Positions 55,755 through 64,000 of a stretch of 64,000 nt of DNA are shown in pieces (position 1 is the first letter of the stretch; every line of letters starts with the position of its first letter). The DNA comes from Craurococcus roseus. GTDB taxonomy: Bacteria > Pseudomonadota > Alphaproteobacteria > Acetobacterales > Acetobacteraceae. Where the stretch lies: assembly GCF_039523795.1 (NCBI RefSeq), contig NZ_BAAAFZ010000028.1, forward strand, positions 67,931 through 131,930. Reading direction: 5' to 3'. A model generated the notes under the pieces. That model made no database searches. It saw only the letters and a list, made by a program, of their open reading frames with translations, and was not told where the DNA came from. A program made the position numbers and the translations under genes.

Positions 55755-56881
55755 AGACGCTCACGCGCGTGCTCGTGCTCCTGCCCGGTGCCGACCTGGG
55801 CGGCGCGGAGGCGCACACGGCTTGGCTGGCCCGGTCGCTCGCCGCGAGCGGCCTCGACGTGAGACTGGCGATCGGTGCCCCGTTGCTCGACCGCTTCGCC
55901 CCGCTGCTCGGGCCCGGGGCGGCGGTGGAAGCGGCGCCGATCGCTTGGGACGCCCGACGATCCGTCGAGGCGAATGGGAACCGCCAAGCCGAGGCCGCGG
56001 CGGGCCTCATCGCCGCCGCGCGGCCGGACGCCGCGGTATTGCCCCTGCCCTGGCCGACGCACGGCCTCGGCTTGCAGCGCGCGCTCGCCGAAGCTGGCGT
56101 CCCCGTTCTGGCCGTGGCGCACCTGGCGCCTTTCGAGCCCGAGCCGGACGGGCTCGCCGCCGCGCGCGCCATGCGGCCCGGGCCGACCGTTTGGGTCGCG
56201 GTGTCGCAACCGGTTGCGGAGCGGCTGGCGGCGTGCTTCGCGCTGCCGCCGGGCGCCGTGTCGGTGGTGTTGAACGGCGTCCGCGTGCCACCCGAAGGCC
56301 CCCGCCGACGCGCGGCGGCGCGGGCGGCGAAGCGGGATCTGGCCGGCGTCGCCGGCGGCGCGCCGCTCTTTGTCTTCGCCGGCCGGCTCGAACCGAACAA
56401 GGGCGCCGATCTGCTGCCGGCGCTCGCGGAGCGGTTGCACGCGGCGACGGGCGGCGGCGTCGCCGTGCTCGGCTCCGGCAAGGCCTCCCGGGGCTGGGAC
56501 GGCGCCGCCGCGCTGCCTGGCCTCCGCCTCATGGGTCATGTCCCCGACGTGCCGGACTGGCTGCTGGCGGCCGACGCGCTGCTGCTGCCGTCGCGGCTGG
56601 AAGGCTGCCCCCTCGTGTTCCTCGAAGCCGCGGCGCGGCGCTGCCCGGTGGTCGCCGCCCCGGCGGCGCTGGAAGCCTTCGGCGACGACGCCTTCGCCAT
56701 GGCCGCGGTGGCGCAGGAAGGCTCGGCCGCCGCGATCGCCGACCGCGCGCTGGCCGCCTTCGCGGAGCCGGCCGCCACCCGGCGCCGCGCCGAAGCGGCC
56801 TACGCCTTCGCGGCCGCCCATGACGTCCAGGCCATGCTGCGGCAGTATGCCGCCCTCCTCCGCGCCGCCGCCGCGCTTTAG
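55751..56881 (+). CDS. GT4-type glycosyltransferase
   Basis: GT-B glycosyltransferase of 376 residues. N-terminal glycine loop LLPGADLGGAEAH, sugar-nucleotide region FAGRLEPNKGADLL, and the E-x7-E signature in SRLEGCPLVFLEAAA. Donor and acceptor are unknown. The TTG at 55751 overlaps the rsmD stop; a GTG at 55769 is the alternative start. It precedes a much larger glycosyltransferase by 22 bp. Confidence 0.8.
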   Translation: MKTLTRVLVLLPGADLGGAEAHTAWLARSLAASGLDVRLAIGAPLLDRFAPLLGPGAAVEAAPIAWDARRSVEANGNRQAEAAAGLIAAARPDAAVLPLPWPTHGLGLQRALAEAGVPVLAVAHLAPFEPEPDGLAAARAMRPGPTVWVAVSQPVAERLAACFALPPGAVSVVLNGVRVPPEGPRRRAAARAAKRDLAGVAGGAPLFVFAGRLEPNKGADLLPALAERLHAATGGGVAVLGSGKASRGWDGAAALPGLRLMGHVPDVPDWLLAADALLLPSRLEGCPLVFLEAAARRCPVVAAPAALEAFGDDAFAMAAVAQEGSAAAIADRALAAFAEPAATRRRAEAAYAFAAAHDVQAMLRQYAALLRAAAAL

Positions 56882-56903
56882 GACCGGAACGCCCGAACGC
56901 ACG

Positions 56904-59492
56904 ATGCCGAACGAAAGTCGCGCGCGCGAGAACGACACCGCCACCGCGTTCGTCATCCCCGCCCATCGCCAACCCGGCCTGTTGGCGGAAGCGATCCTGT
57001 CCGTGCTGCGGCAGGAGGGCGGCCCGCCATGCGCGGCGGTGGTGGTGGACGACGGCTGCCCCTTCCCCGAGACCTCGCGCACCGCCCTCGCCATGGCCGC
57101 GGCGCATCCGGGACGCGTTTTCGCGCTACGCCAGCCGAACCGCGGCTTGGCCGCGGCGCGCAACACCGGGATCGAGTTCGCCCTGGCCGCGTTCCCGGCG
57201 CTGCGCGCGCTGTTCTGCCTGGACGCCGACAACCGCCTGCGCCCGGGCTTCCTGGCGCGCGCCTTCGCGGCGCTGGAAGCGGCGCCGCCGGAGGTGGGCT
57301 GGCTCTACTCCGACATCGACGAGATCGGAAGGCCGCAGAACTTCACCACCGGCGGCGACTTCTCCCTGCTGATGCTGCTGGCCGAGAATTTCTGCGATGC
57401 CGGCAGCCTGATGCGCCGCGAGGTCTTGGACACCGGCTTGCGCTTCGAGGCCCGGGTGCCGGGTTTCGAGGATTGGGACTTCTGGCTCGGCGCCGCCTCG
57501 CTCGGCTTCAAGGGCCGGCACCTCCCGGGCTCGGGTTTCCTGTACCGCCGCCGCCCCGAGAGCATGCTGTCGGCGGCCGAGCGCCGGCGCCCCGCCCTGG
57601 TGCGCGAGCTGCACGACAAGCACGCGCGCCTGCTGCGCCCGCAGCGCGTGCTGGAGTTGGAGGCCGCGGAGGCGCCGCGCTACGCGCTGTTCTCGCCGGA
57701 GCGGCCGGGGATGCGTCTGGTGCTCGACCCGGCGCGGGAGCCGGTGGCGAGCCTCGACCCGGCCGCCGCGCGGGAGCGGCTGCTGGCGGCGCTGGAGTCC
57801 ATGGAACGGGTCCACCTGCCGCCGGCGCTGGTTTTCGCGGGCGACGCGGCGCTGGGGCTGCTCCGCGCGCACGGCGTGGTGCGCAACCTGTTCTGGTTGG
57901 CCGAGGCGCGGCTGCGCGACGCGGAGGTGGTCGCGGTCGAGATCGCCCCCGGCGGGGAGCGCGACGAGCTGGCGATCGAGTCGCTGCCCGTGGGCGACGC
58001 CGGCGCGTCCGACCTCATCATCCTGCGCGGCCGCAACCTCGGCGGCCTTTCGCGGGCCAAGGACATCGCTTGGCTGGAAAGCCTCGCCTCGCCGAAGCCG
58101 GAACCGAAGCTGCGCCGGATGCGCGTGTCCCTGCCCGGCGCGGACGCCGCGGCGGCCGGGGGCGGCGCCGCCTTCCGGCACCTCGTCGCCGAGGTCGAGG
58201 CGCTGCGGCGCGCGCGGCGGCGGCGCACGGCCCTCAAGCCCGGGTGGCGCGCCGACTTCCGGAACTGGCGGGACAACGTGCCGGAGCGCGTGCACGGCTT
58301 CTCCGGCCTCGGCGCGGTGCTGCCGCTGCTGCCGGAAGAAGGGCGACGCTCCTTCGGCTTCGTCCTGCCGCTCTTCGCGCTCGGCGGCGTGGAGCGGGTG
58401 GTGCTGCGCCAGGCCAATGCGCTCCGCCGGCGCGGATGGCGCCCGCACCTCTTCGTCATGGGCGAGCAGCGGATCGCCTTGACCGAGGAGGCGCGCGAGA
58501 CCTTCGAGAGCGTCAACCTCCTCTTCGGCATGGGCGAGACGGACAGCGACTGGCCGAACGCGCATTTCGGCGCGGAGGTGGCGGCCTTCGGCGCGGGCGC
58601 GGCGGCCGAGGACGCGCTCGGCCTGCTGGCCGGCATGGACGCGGTGCTGAACACCCACTGCCTCCCGGCGCACGCGCTGATGGCGCGGCTCAAGGGCCTG
58701 GGCATCCGGACCTTCTGCGGCCTGCACCTGGTCGAGCGCACGCGGTGGGGCAACCCGAACGGCACCGCGCACACGGCGCTGGCCTACGAGCACGCCTACC
58801 AGGGCCTCACCGTGATCTCGGAGAAGCTGCGGCGCTGGTGCGTGGCGCAGGGCGTGCCGGCGGACAAGCTGCACCTGATCCGCAACGCGCCGGGCTACGA
58901 CGCCGACCCGGCGCGCATCGCGGCGGCGGTCGCGGCGCGGCGCGACCGCGCGCCGGGCAAGCTGCGGGCGCTGTTCCTCGGGCGGCTCGACGCGCAAAAA
59001 GGGTTGGACCGCCTCGCCGCCGTCATCGCCCGCACGCGGCACCGGGTGGAGTGGCGCGTGGTGGGCCGGGCGGTGCTGGACCGGCCGGGCGACCTGGGCT
59101 TTCCGGTGGAACCGCCCGCCACCACGCCGGCGCAGCTCGACGCGCTCTACGCCTGGGCGGACGCGGTGCTGCTGCCGTCGCGCTTCGAAGGCGTGCCGCT
59201 GATCGTGCTGGAAGCCCAGCGCTTCGGCTGCGCCGTGGTCGCCACCGACGTGGGCGCCACGGGCGAGGCCATCGAGCACGGCGCCGACGGCTTCCTGGTG
59301 CCGGCCGACCTGCCGGAGCCGGCCATGGTCGACGTGGTGGCGGCGCTGCTGCTGCGCCTGGACGAGTCGCCGGAATTGCTGGCGGATGTTGGCCTCCGCG
59401 CCGCCGACCGGATCGCGCGCGCCGGCGCCAGGGACGGCTTGCGCGACTTCCTGGACCACCTCGACCGCGTCGTGCCGGAGGCGCTGCGATGA
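56904..59492 (+). CDS. Two-domain GT2-GT4 fusion glycosyltransferase
   Basis: An 862-residue cytosolic protein with two complete glycosyltransferase modules. Residues about 13-250 are GT-A/GT2: VVVDDG (47-51), FCLDADN (104-110, the DxD), and GFEDWDFW as the acceptor acid. Residues about 250-480 are a connecting region of no known family. Residues about 480-850 are GT-B/GT4: LGGVERVVL, FLGRLDAQKG (near 690) and SRFEGVPLIVLEAQ (near 760). It could add two sugars in succession. Ends by ATGA overlap with the 680-residue gene. Confidence 0.85.
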   Translation: MPNESRARENDTATAFVIPAHRQPGLLAEAILSVLRQEGGPPCAAVVVDDGCPFPETSRTALAMAAAHPGRVFALRQPNRGLAAARNTGIEFALAAFPALRALFCLDADNRLRPGFLARAFAALEAAPPEVGWLYSDIDEIGRPQNFTTGGDFSLLMLLAENFCDAGSLMRREVLDTGLRFEARVPGFEDWDFWLGAASLGFKGRHLPGSGFLYRRRPESMLSAAERRRPALVRELHDKHARLLRPQRVLELEAAEAPRYALFSPERPGMRLVLDPAREPVASLDPAAARERLLAALESMERVHLPPALVFAGDAALGLLRAHGVVRNLFWLAEARLRDAEVVAVEIAPGGERDELAIESLPVGDAGASDLIILRGRNLGGLSRAKDIAWLESLASPKPEPKLRRMRVSLPGADAAAAGGGAAFRHLVAEVEALRRARRRRTALKPGWRADFRNWRDNVPERVHGFSGLGAVLPLLPEEGRRSFGFVLPLFALGGVERVVLRQANALRRRGWRPHLFVMGEQRIALTEEARETFESVNLLFGMGETDSDWPNAHFGAEVAAFGAGAAAEDALGLLAGMDAVLNTHCLPAHALMARLKGLGIRTFCGLHLVERTRWGNPNGTAHTALAYEHAYQGLTVISEKLRRWCVAQGVPADKLHLIRNAPGYDADPARIAAAVAARRDRAPGKLRALFLGRLDAQKGLDRLAAVIARTRHRVEWRVVGRAVLDRPGDLGFPVEPPATTPAQLDALYAWADAVLLPSRFEGVPLIVLEAQRFGCAVVATDVGATGEAIEHGADGFLVPADLPEPAMVDVVAALLLRLDESPELLADVGLRAADRIARAGARDGLRDFLDHLDRVVPEALR

Positions 59493-61531
59493 CATTGTTC
59501 GTGGACCCGTCCGCGCTGCGCGACCTCGCCGGCGGCGGCGCGCCGGTGCTGCTGGCGCACGCGGGCGTGGCGGGGGCCGAGACCCTGGCGTTGCCGGGCC
59601 TTTCGCTGTGGCTGGCGACGCCCGCGCCGGGAGCCGGAGGCGGGGTGCGCCTGCACCGGCCGGGCGACGACCCTTCGCGCGCCACCCATGCCCTGCCCGC
59701 GCCGCCCGCCGGGGTCCTGGCCGTGGTGGCGCCGCCGAACTCCGCCGTAGCGATGCAGTTCCTCGCCGAACTCGACGGGGCGCCGGTGATCGAAGCGCGA
59801 GACGCGGCGGCCGCGCTGCCCGCCCTCGCCCGCGCCGCCGTCGCCGCCCTGGCCGCCGAGCGCGCCGTCGCGGGCGACCTGCACGCGGCGGTGGCGACGC
59901 TGCGCGCGGAAGCGGAGGACACCCGCGTCGCCATGCTCGCCGCCCTGCAGGGCGACGGCCACCGCATCCCGCCCCCGCCGCCGGTGCTGGCGCTGGACGC
60001 GCCGCCCGCCGCGGCGGGGCACACCGCGGCGCTCGGGGCGGAGGGGCAGGAGGCGCTCGGCCAAGTGCTCGGTACGAGCCTCGAAGGCGTCGCCGCGCTC
60101 GCTTTGCACGTGGCGGAAGCGCAACCGCCGGCGGGAGCGCGCCTCCGCGTCCGCCTCTACGGCGCGGAAAGCGGGCGCGTCCATGGTTCCTGGGCGGTGC
60201 CGGGCGAGGCGTTGACGCCGGGCGAGTGGCTGCGCCTCGACCTGCCGACGCCGATCGGGCCGGTGCGGGAAACCGCTTGCCTCGACCTGCGTGCCGACCT
60301 GCCGGCCGATGGCACCGTCGTCGCTTTGTCCCTGGAGGACCGGCTCGCTCCGCCCGACCGAGCCGCCGTGCAGGGCGGCGCGCCCGGCGAGCGCGCCCTG
60401 GCGCTCCGGCTCTGGACCGCGCCGTTCGGGCGCCGCTTCGCCGTGGCGCCGCACTGGGATTGGGAGGAGGTCGAGCTGTCGCTCGCCGGCTCGCCGGACG
60501 CGGCGCCGCCCGACGTGCCGCTGGGCGTCAAGGTGCAGCTTCCGGCGCAGGTCTGGGCCGCTGCGCTGCTGCCGCAGGGCCGGGCGGAGCGCGTCGCGCT
60601 CGGCGCCGAGCCGCCGCGCCTGGTGGCGGAGATGGGCGGCGGCGAGCGCTGCCTGTTGGTGCTGCCGCAGGTGCCGGTCGCGGGGCTCGACCTGCTGCAA
60701 GCGGAGGTGTCCGCCGCCATGGGCGACCCGGCTTTGCTGGAAGCGGCGCTGTGGCTGCAGCTCGCCGGGGCCGCCATCGCTTCTGAAGCGGACCTGTCCC
60801 TGTCCGCCCCGGGCGCGCGCTGGTCCGGGTGGCGCCGGCCCGGCACCGGCGGCGCGCCGCTCCGCTTGTCGCTGCTGCTGCCGCCCGGATCGGCGCCGGC
60901 GCTCGCCGCCGTCCTGGTGCTCCGGAACCTGGGCACGCAGCCCGAAGACCTGCTCCGCGTCGAATGGTCGGAGCTGACGGGCGCCCGCCTGCGCGAACCC
61001 GTCGCCGCCGGGCAGGCCGCAGCGGGGCCGTTCCACCGCTCCCGTCCGGCCGCGACGGGCCTGCCGCGCCTGCCCGCGGGCGAGATCCCGAAGGTCGCGC
61101 AGATCCGCTTGCAGGAGCACTACGAAACCGAGGACGGCGGCTACCGCCACCTCGACATCCTGGTGGTGGGGATGCAGGCCGCCGGCTTCACCTGGCCGCG
61201 GCTGCGCTTCAAGCTCGCCCTCGGCGGCGACGACCCGGTGCTCGAATTCCGCTCCCGACCCGACTGGCCGCCGATGTTCGAGGCTTGGCCGGGCCGGCAG
61301 GTGGACGAGCACGGCGCCCTGCTCCTGCTGTCGCTCGCCGACATCGGCCGCGGCTTCCTGGCGCGCCTCCGCAGCGAGCGCGACCGCTGGATGCTGGTGG
61401 CGCTGATCCGCCTGATGCCGACGGCGGTGGCGACCGCGGCCCGGGAGGTGGTGAGCGATCCGGCGGAGTACGACTCCTGGGTGGACCTGGCGCGGCGCGT
61501 AGCGGCGGCGCTGCCGCGGGAGGGCGGGTAA
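59489..61531 (+). CDS. 680-residue protein of unknown function in the glycosyltransferase operon
   Basis: I do not recognise this protein. No signal peptide or membrane segment is seen. Residues 1-125 are Ala/Gly/Pro-rich; about 120-150 are helical (possible coiled coil); about 170-470 alternate hydrophobic and polar residues like successive beta-sandwich modules, rich in Leu, Trp and Pro; about 530-680 look better ordered, with EIPKVAQIRLQEHYE and RPDWPPMFEAWPG, then a helical end. It starts by ATGA overlap with the GT2-GT4 gene, so a linked function is likely: glycan-chain length control, carbohydrate binding or a scaffold are possibilities, not findings. Codon use matches its neighbours. 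Confidence 0.85.
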   Translation: MTLFVDPSALRDLAGGGAPVLLAHAGVAGAETLALPGLSLWLATPAPGAGGGVRLHRPGDDPSRATHALPAPPAGVLAVVAPPNSAVAMQFLAELDGAPVIEARDAAAALPALARAAVAALAAERAVAGDLHAAVATLRAEAEDTRVAMLAALQGDGHRIPPPPPVLALDAPPAAAGHTAALGAEGQEALGQVLGTSLEGVAALALHVAEAQPPAGARLRVRLYGAESGRVHGSWAVPGEALTPGEWLRLDLPTPIGPVRETACLDLRADLPADGTVVALSLEDRLAPPDRAAVQGGAPGERALALRLWTAPFGRRFAVAPHWDWEEVELSLAGSPDAAPPDVPLGVKVQLPAQVWAAALLPQGRAERVALGAEPPRLVAEMGGGERCLLVLPQVPVAGLDLLQAEVSAAMGDPALLEAALWLQLAGAAIASEADLSLSAPGARWSGWRRPGTGGAPLRLSLLLPPGSAPALAAVLVLRNLGTQPEDLLRVEWSELTGARLREPVAAGQAAAGPFHRSRPAATGLPRLPAGEIPKVAQIRLQEHYETEDGGYRHLDILVVGMQAAGFTWPRLRFKLALGGDDPVLEFRSRPDWPPMFEAWPGRQVDEHGALLLLSLADIGRGFLARLRSERDRWMLVALIRLMPTAVATAAREVVSDPAEYDSWVDLARRVAAALPREGG

Positions 61532-61535
61532 GGCT

Positions 61536-63320
61536 TCAGCGCCGCCCGAAAAGCCGCTCCAGCTCGGCGGCGCCGAGGCGCAGGAAGGTGGGGCGGCCGT
61601 GGCTGCACGTGGCGGCGCGCGGCGTTTCCTCCATCTGCCGCAGCAACGCGCCCATCTCGGCGGGCGTGAGGCGGCGGCCGGCGCGCACGGAGCCGTGGCA
61701 GGCGAGTCGCGCCACCGCGGCGTCGAGCTTGCGGTCGAGCGCCGTCGCCTCCTCCAGCTCGGCCAGTTCCTCCGCCAGGTCGCGCAGGAGCGGCGCCGGG
61801 TCGGGCGCGCCGAGCAGCGCCGGCACCGCCCGCACCAGCACCGCGCCGGGGCCGAAGCCTTCGATCTCCAGGCCGAGGCGTGCCAGCGGCTCCGCTTCCG
61901 TCAGCAGCCGCGCGGCGTCGGCAGGCGCCATGTCCACTACCGCGGGCAGCAGCAGCGGCTGCGAGCGCACGCCGCCTTCGAGCAACTGCGCCCGCAGCGC
62001 CTCGTGCGTCAGCCGCTCGTGCGCCGCGTGCTGGTCCACCAGCACCAGCGCGCCGTCCGGCGCCTCGGCCAGCACGTAGGTGTCCAGGATCTGCGCGAGC
62101 GGACGGCCGAGCGGGTGGTCGTCCGTCGCGGGCCCTGCCGGCACAGGCGCCACCGCGGGCCGCGGCGAGGCGAAGCCGAGCGGCAACCGCGCCGTCTGGG
62201 CGGCGGGCGCAGGCGGCGGCGGAGCGAGGTCCACGCCGAAGGCCGCTTGCGGCTCGGCGAAGCCGGTCGGCCGCGGAAGCGGGCGGCGCCAAGCGGGCGC
62301 GGGTGGCTGGAAGCTCGGCGCCGCCGTGCCGGCGCCGGCGCCGAGCGCGCGGCGCAACGCAGAGATGAGCAGTCCGCGCACCGCCGCCTCGTCGCGGAAG
62401 CGGAGTTCGGTCTTCATGGGGTGGACGTTCACGTCCACCGCTTCGGGCGGCAGGTCGAGGAACAGCGCGGCGGCCGGCTGGCGCCCCGCGGCGATGAGGT
62501 CGCGGTAGGCGACGTGCAGCGCCGTGCGCAGCATCTTGTCCTGCACGGGACGCCGGTTGACCACCAGGTGCTGCGCCGCGCCGGTCGGGCGTGTGTGCGC
62601 CGGTTGCGCCGCGAGGCCGGCGACGACGAGGCCGTCCGGCGCCTCGCCGGATACCGGCAGCGCCGCCGCCGCGAAGTCCGGGCCGAGCAGGTCGTGGACG
62701 CGGCCCTCGCGCGTCGCGGGCGCGAGCGACAGCGCCTCGCGCCCGTCCACCACGACGCGGAAGCCCACCCCGGGCCAGGCCAGCGCCAAGCGCCGCACCG
62801 CCTCCACCGCGCGATCCGCTTCGGCGCGCGGCTGGCGGAGGAACTTGCGTCGCGCCGGCACCGCGTAGAACAGGTCCCGCATCTCGACGCGCGTGCCCGG
62901 CGCGCCGGAGGCCGGCTGCACCGTGCCCTTGCGCCCGCCCTCCACCAGGATGGCGTGGGCGTCGCCGCCGCCGTCCCGCGGGCGCGAGGTGATGAGTAGG
63001 CGCGACACCGCGCCGATGGAGGGCAGCGCCTCGCCGCGGAAGCCGAGCGTGGCGATGCGGAACAGCAGCGCCTCCTCCGGCAGCTTGGAGGTGGCGTGCC
63101 GCTCCACCGCCAGCTCCAGCTCGCCGGGCGCCATGCCGCCGCCGTCGTCCTCCACCACCATGCGGCCGATGCCGCCCTCCTCCAGGGTGACGGAGACGCG
63201 GGTGGCGCCGGCGTCGAGCGCGTTCTCCACCAGCTCCTTCACCACCGCGGCCGGCCGCTCCACCACCTCGCCGGCGGCGATGCGGTTGGCGGTGGTCTCG
63301 GGGAGGATGCGGATGGGCAT
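61536..63320 (-). CDS. mutL: DNA mismatch-repair protein MutL
   Basis: GHKL-ATPase of 594 residues. N-terminal motifs VKELVENALDAG (Mg2+/ATP), EDDGGGM and GFRGEALPSI. The C-terminal half contains DQHAAHERLTHE from Asp429, an exact DQHA-x2-E-x4-E endonuclease motif, so this is a nicking MutL as in organisms without MutH/Dam. A Pro/Ala-rich linker (about 335-415) separates the domains. It converges with the 680-residue gene across only 4 bp and lies 12 bp after a hypothetical gene on its own strand. Confidence 0.96.
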   Translation of the reverse strand: MPIRILPETTANRIAAGEVVERPAAVVKELVENALDAGATRVSVTLEEGGIGRMVVEDDGGGMAPGELELAVERHATSKLPEEALLFRIATLGFRGEALPSIGAVSRLLITSRPRDGGGDAHAILVEGGRKGTVQPASGAPGTRVEMRDLFYAVPARRKFLRQPRAEADRAVEAVRRLALAWPGVGFRVVVDGREALSLAPATREGRVHDLLGPDFAAAALPVSGEAPDGLVVAGLAAQPAHTRPTGAAQHLVVNRRPVQDKMLRTALHVAYRDLIAAGRQPAAALFLDLPPEAVDVNVHPMKTELRFRDEAAVRGLLISALRRALGAGAGTAAPSFQPPAPAWRRPLPRPTGFAEPQAAFGVDLAPPPPAPAAQTARLPLGFASPRPAVAPVPAGPATDDHPLGRPLAQILDTYVLAEAPDGALVLVDQHAAHERLTHEALRAQLLEGGVRSQPLLLPAVVDMAPADAARLLTEAEPLARLGLEIEGFGPGAVLVRAVPALLGAPDPAPLLRDLAEELAELEEATALDRKLDAAVARLACHGSVRAGRRLTPAEMGALLRQMEETPRAATCSHGRPTFLRLGAAELERLFGRR

Positions 63321-63332
63321 GGAGTCGCGAGT

Positions 63333-63947
63333 CTAACGCCTTGAAGTGTTGCTGCGATCAACAACCGTGGAGTTCACGGCCGCGAGCGCGGCATCGCGCA
63401 TCTCGCGCCAGCGGTCCAAGTGTCGTGCGTCAAAGGTGAGCACCATGCATAGGTGGCGGAACGGTACGAAGAATTCGCAATAAGCGGCGTGCGGAACCTC
63501 CCCTCCGGTCCGCCCGCTCGCAGGCTGAAGCTCCACTAGACGGACTTCTCCAGGGCGCGGTGGATCGGGGAGCCCAGGGGTCGGGACATTGAGCAGGATC
63601 AACTCGGGCCCGATCTCCTGGCTAGACGATGGGTCGAGCGCCTTGGCCGGCACGAACAGGCCTGCTGCCCGAGAATCCCTTGGCGCCCGGTAACGACGCA
63701 GTCCGGCGAAGGTCGAATTGGCCCCTTGGTCGCCGGCATCGCTGCTTGGCTCGGGCCAAGTCAAAGCGTCGTGGGCCCAAGCGGACAACCTGTCCCAATC
63801 TTCCCACCGGACAGAAACCCGCACCAGATCGAGGCGAAGCTGTTCTTCTCGCGCCACGTGCTCGGGAACCGGCGTGAGCGTGTCCGCATACAGGGCTACA
63901 GAAAGGCCGAGGTCGTCCCAGACGCTGCCATGCCATTCGGCGGGCAC
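63333..63947 (-). CDS. Hypothetical protein, possibly 5'-truncated by the window edge
   Basis: A 204-residue soluble product with no recognised domain. It has EWHGSVWDDLG near the N-terminus, GEVRLVELQPASG and YCEFFVPFRHLCM towards the end, then a charged helix with HLDRWREMRDAA. The GTG at 63947 is the first start in view, but the frame remains open upstream to the window edge, so the gene may begin outside. Third-position GC is visibly lower than in mutL, which suggests transfer or a fast-evolving gene. Confidence 0.6.
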   Translation of the reverse strand: MPAEWHGSVWDDLGLSVALYADTLTPVPEHVAREEQLRLDLVRVSVRWEDWDRLSAWAHDALTWPEPSSDAGDQGANSTFAGLRRYRAPRDSRAAGLFVPAKALDPSSSQEIGPELILLNVPTPGLPDPPRPGEVRLVELQPASGRTGGEVPHAAYCEFFVPFRHLCMVLTFDARHLDRWREMRDAALAAVNSTVVDRSNTSRR

Positions 63948-64000
63948 TTGCTCTGTTGAAACCCTGGCCTGCCCTGGGGCGCTTGGGTCGGCTTTCGGCA

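Noticed and set aside
57029..59488. A long plus-strand open frame that would extend the 680-residue protein to 1500 residues
   Set aside because: The extension is an Arg/Gly/Ala-rich alternative-frame reading of the GT2-GT4 gene. The ATG at 59489 overlapping the preceding stop is the sensible start.

Overview
The window is a contiguous, very GC-rich (roughly 70% or more) chromosomal segment that reads as an alphaproteobacterium, most likely Rhodospirillales and close to Acetobacteraceae/Roseomonas-type bacteria. The reasons are the dusB-ntrB-ntrC-ntrY-ntrX-(transaminase)-(HAD)-hfq-hflX order, the fused IspDF enzyme, an EipB-type periplasmic protein, a MutL carrying the endonuclease motif, and an orphan tripartite-tricarboxylate (Bug-type) receptor. 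I see no phage, insertion sequence, CRISPR array, rRNA or tRNA. The taxonomic call is inference from gene content.

Layout. 1-3.6 kb: CbpA/CbpM co-chaperone pair, a PAP2 phosphatase whose 3' end sits in a degenerate tandem repeat, and ispDF. 3.7-15.5 kb (+): a tightly packed run for tRNA dihydrouridylation, nitrogen and redox two-component control (NtrBC, NtrYX), D-amino acid transaminase, HAD phosphatase, Hfq, HflX and an inositol-phosphatase-like enzyme, with many start/stop overlaps. 15.5-16.7 kb: mazG between the two most AT-rich stretches of the window; the second holds a consensus DnaA box. 16.7-24.8 kb (-): an apparent operon mltB-rlpA-D,D-carboxypeptidase-tmk-holB-metG-tatD-MBL hydrolase, mixing wall remodelling with replication and translation. 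25-30 kb: LuxR-type regulator, MmgE/PrpD protein, LpxR-like outer-membrane deacylase and two HU-type nucleoid proteins, one with a histone-H1-like tail.

30.1-34.8 kb (+): a four-gene catabolic operon (epoxide hydrolase, medium-chain dehydrogenase, 2-keto-4-pentenoate-hydratase-like, GMC oxidoreductase). 34.8-36.9 kb: PilZ protein and UbiH-type monooxygenase. 37-39.8 kb: glnK-amtB-TorF porin behind a near-consensus sigma-54 promoter, presumably a target of the NtrBC system encoded 30 kb away. 39.8-45.3 kb (-): eipB, aspS, patatin, DUF1269 protein, aldo/keto reductase. 45.4-50.4 kb (+): rnd, pepA, holC, MFS transporter. 50.4-54.3 kb: Bug receptor, tadA, an exported amidohydrolase and a class-I glutamine-amidotransferase-like hydrolase. 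54.3-61.5 kb (+): rluB-like, rsmD, a GT4 glycosyltransferase, an 862-aa GT2-GT4 fusion and a 680-aa protein I cannot assign. 61.5-64 kb (-): mutL and a hypothetical gene whose frame stays open to the window edge.

Most of the window is housekeeping. The parts least explained by known systems are the glycosyltransferase module ending in the 680-aa protein, the four-gene catabolic operon, the tailed HU protein, the AT-rich DnaA-box site beside mazG, and the nested inverted repeat in front of the LuxR-type gene. I found no clear evidence of a wholly new defence or mobile system.
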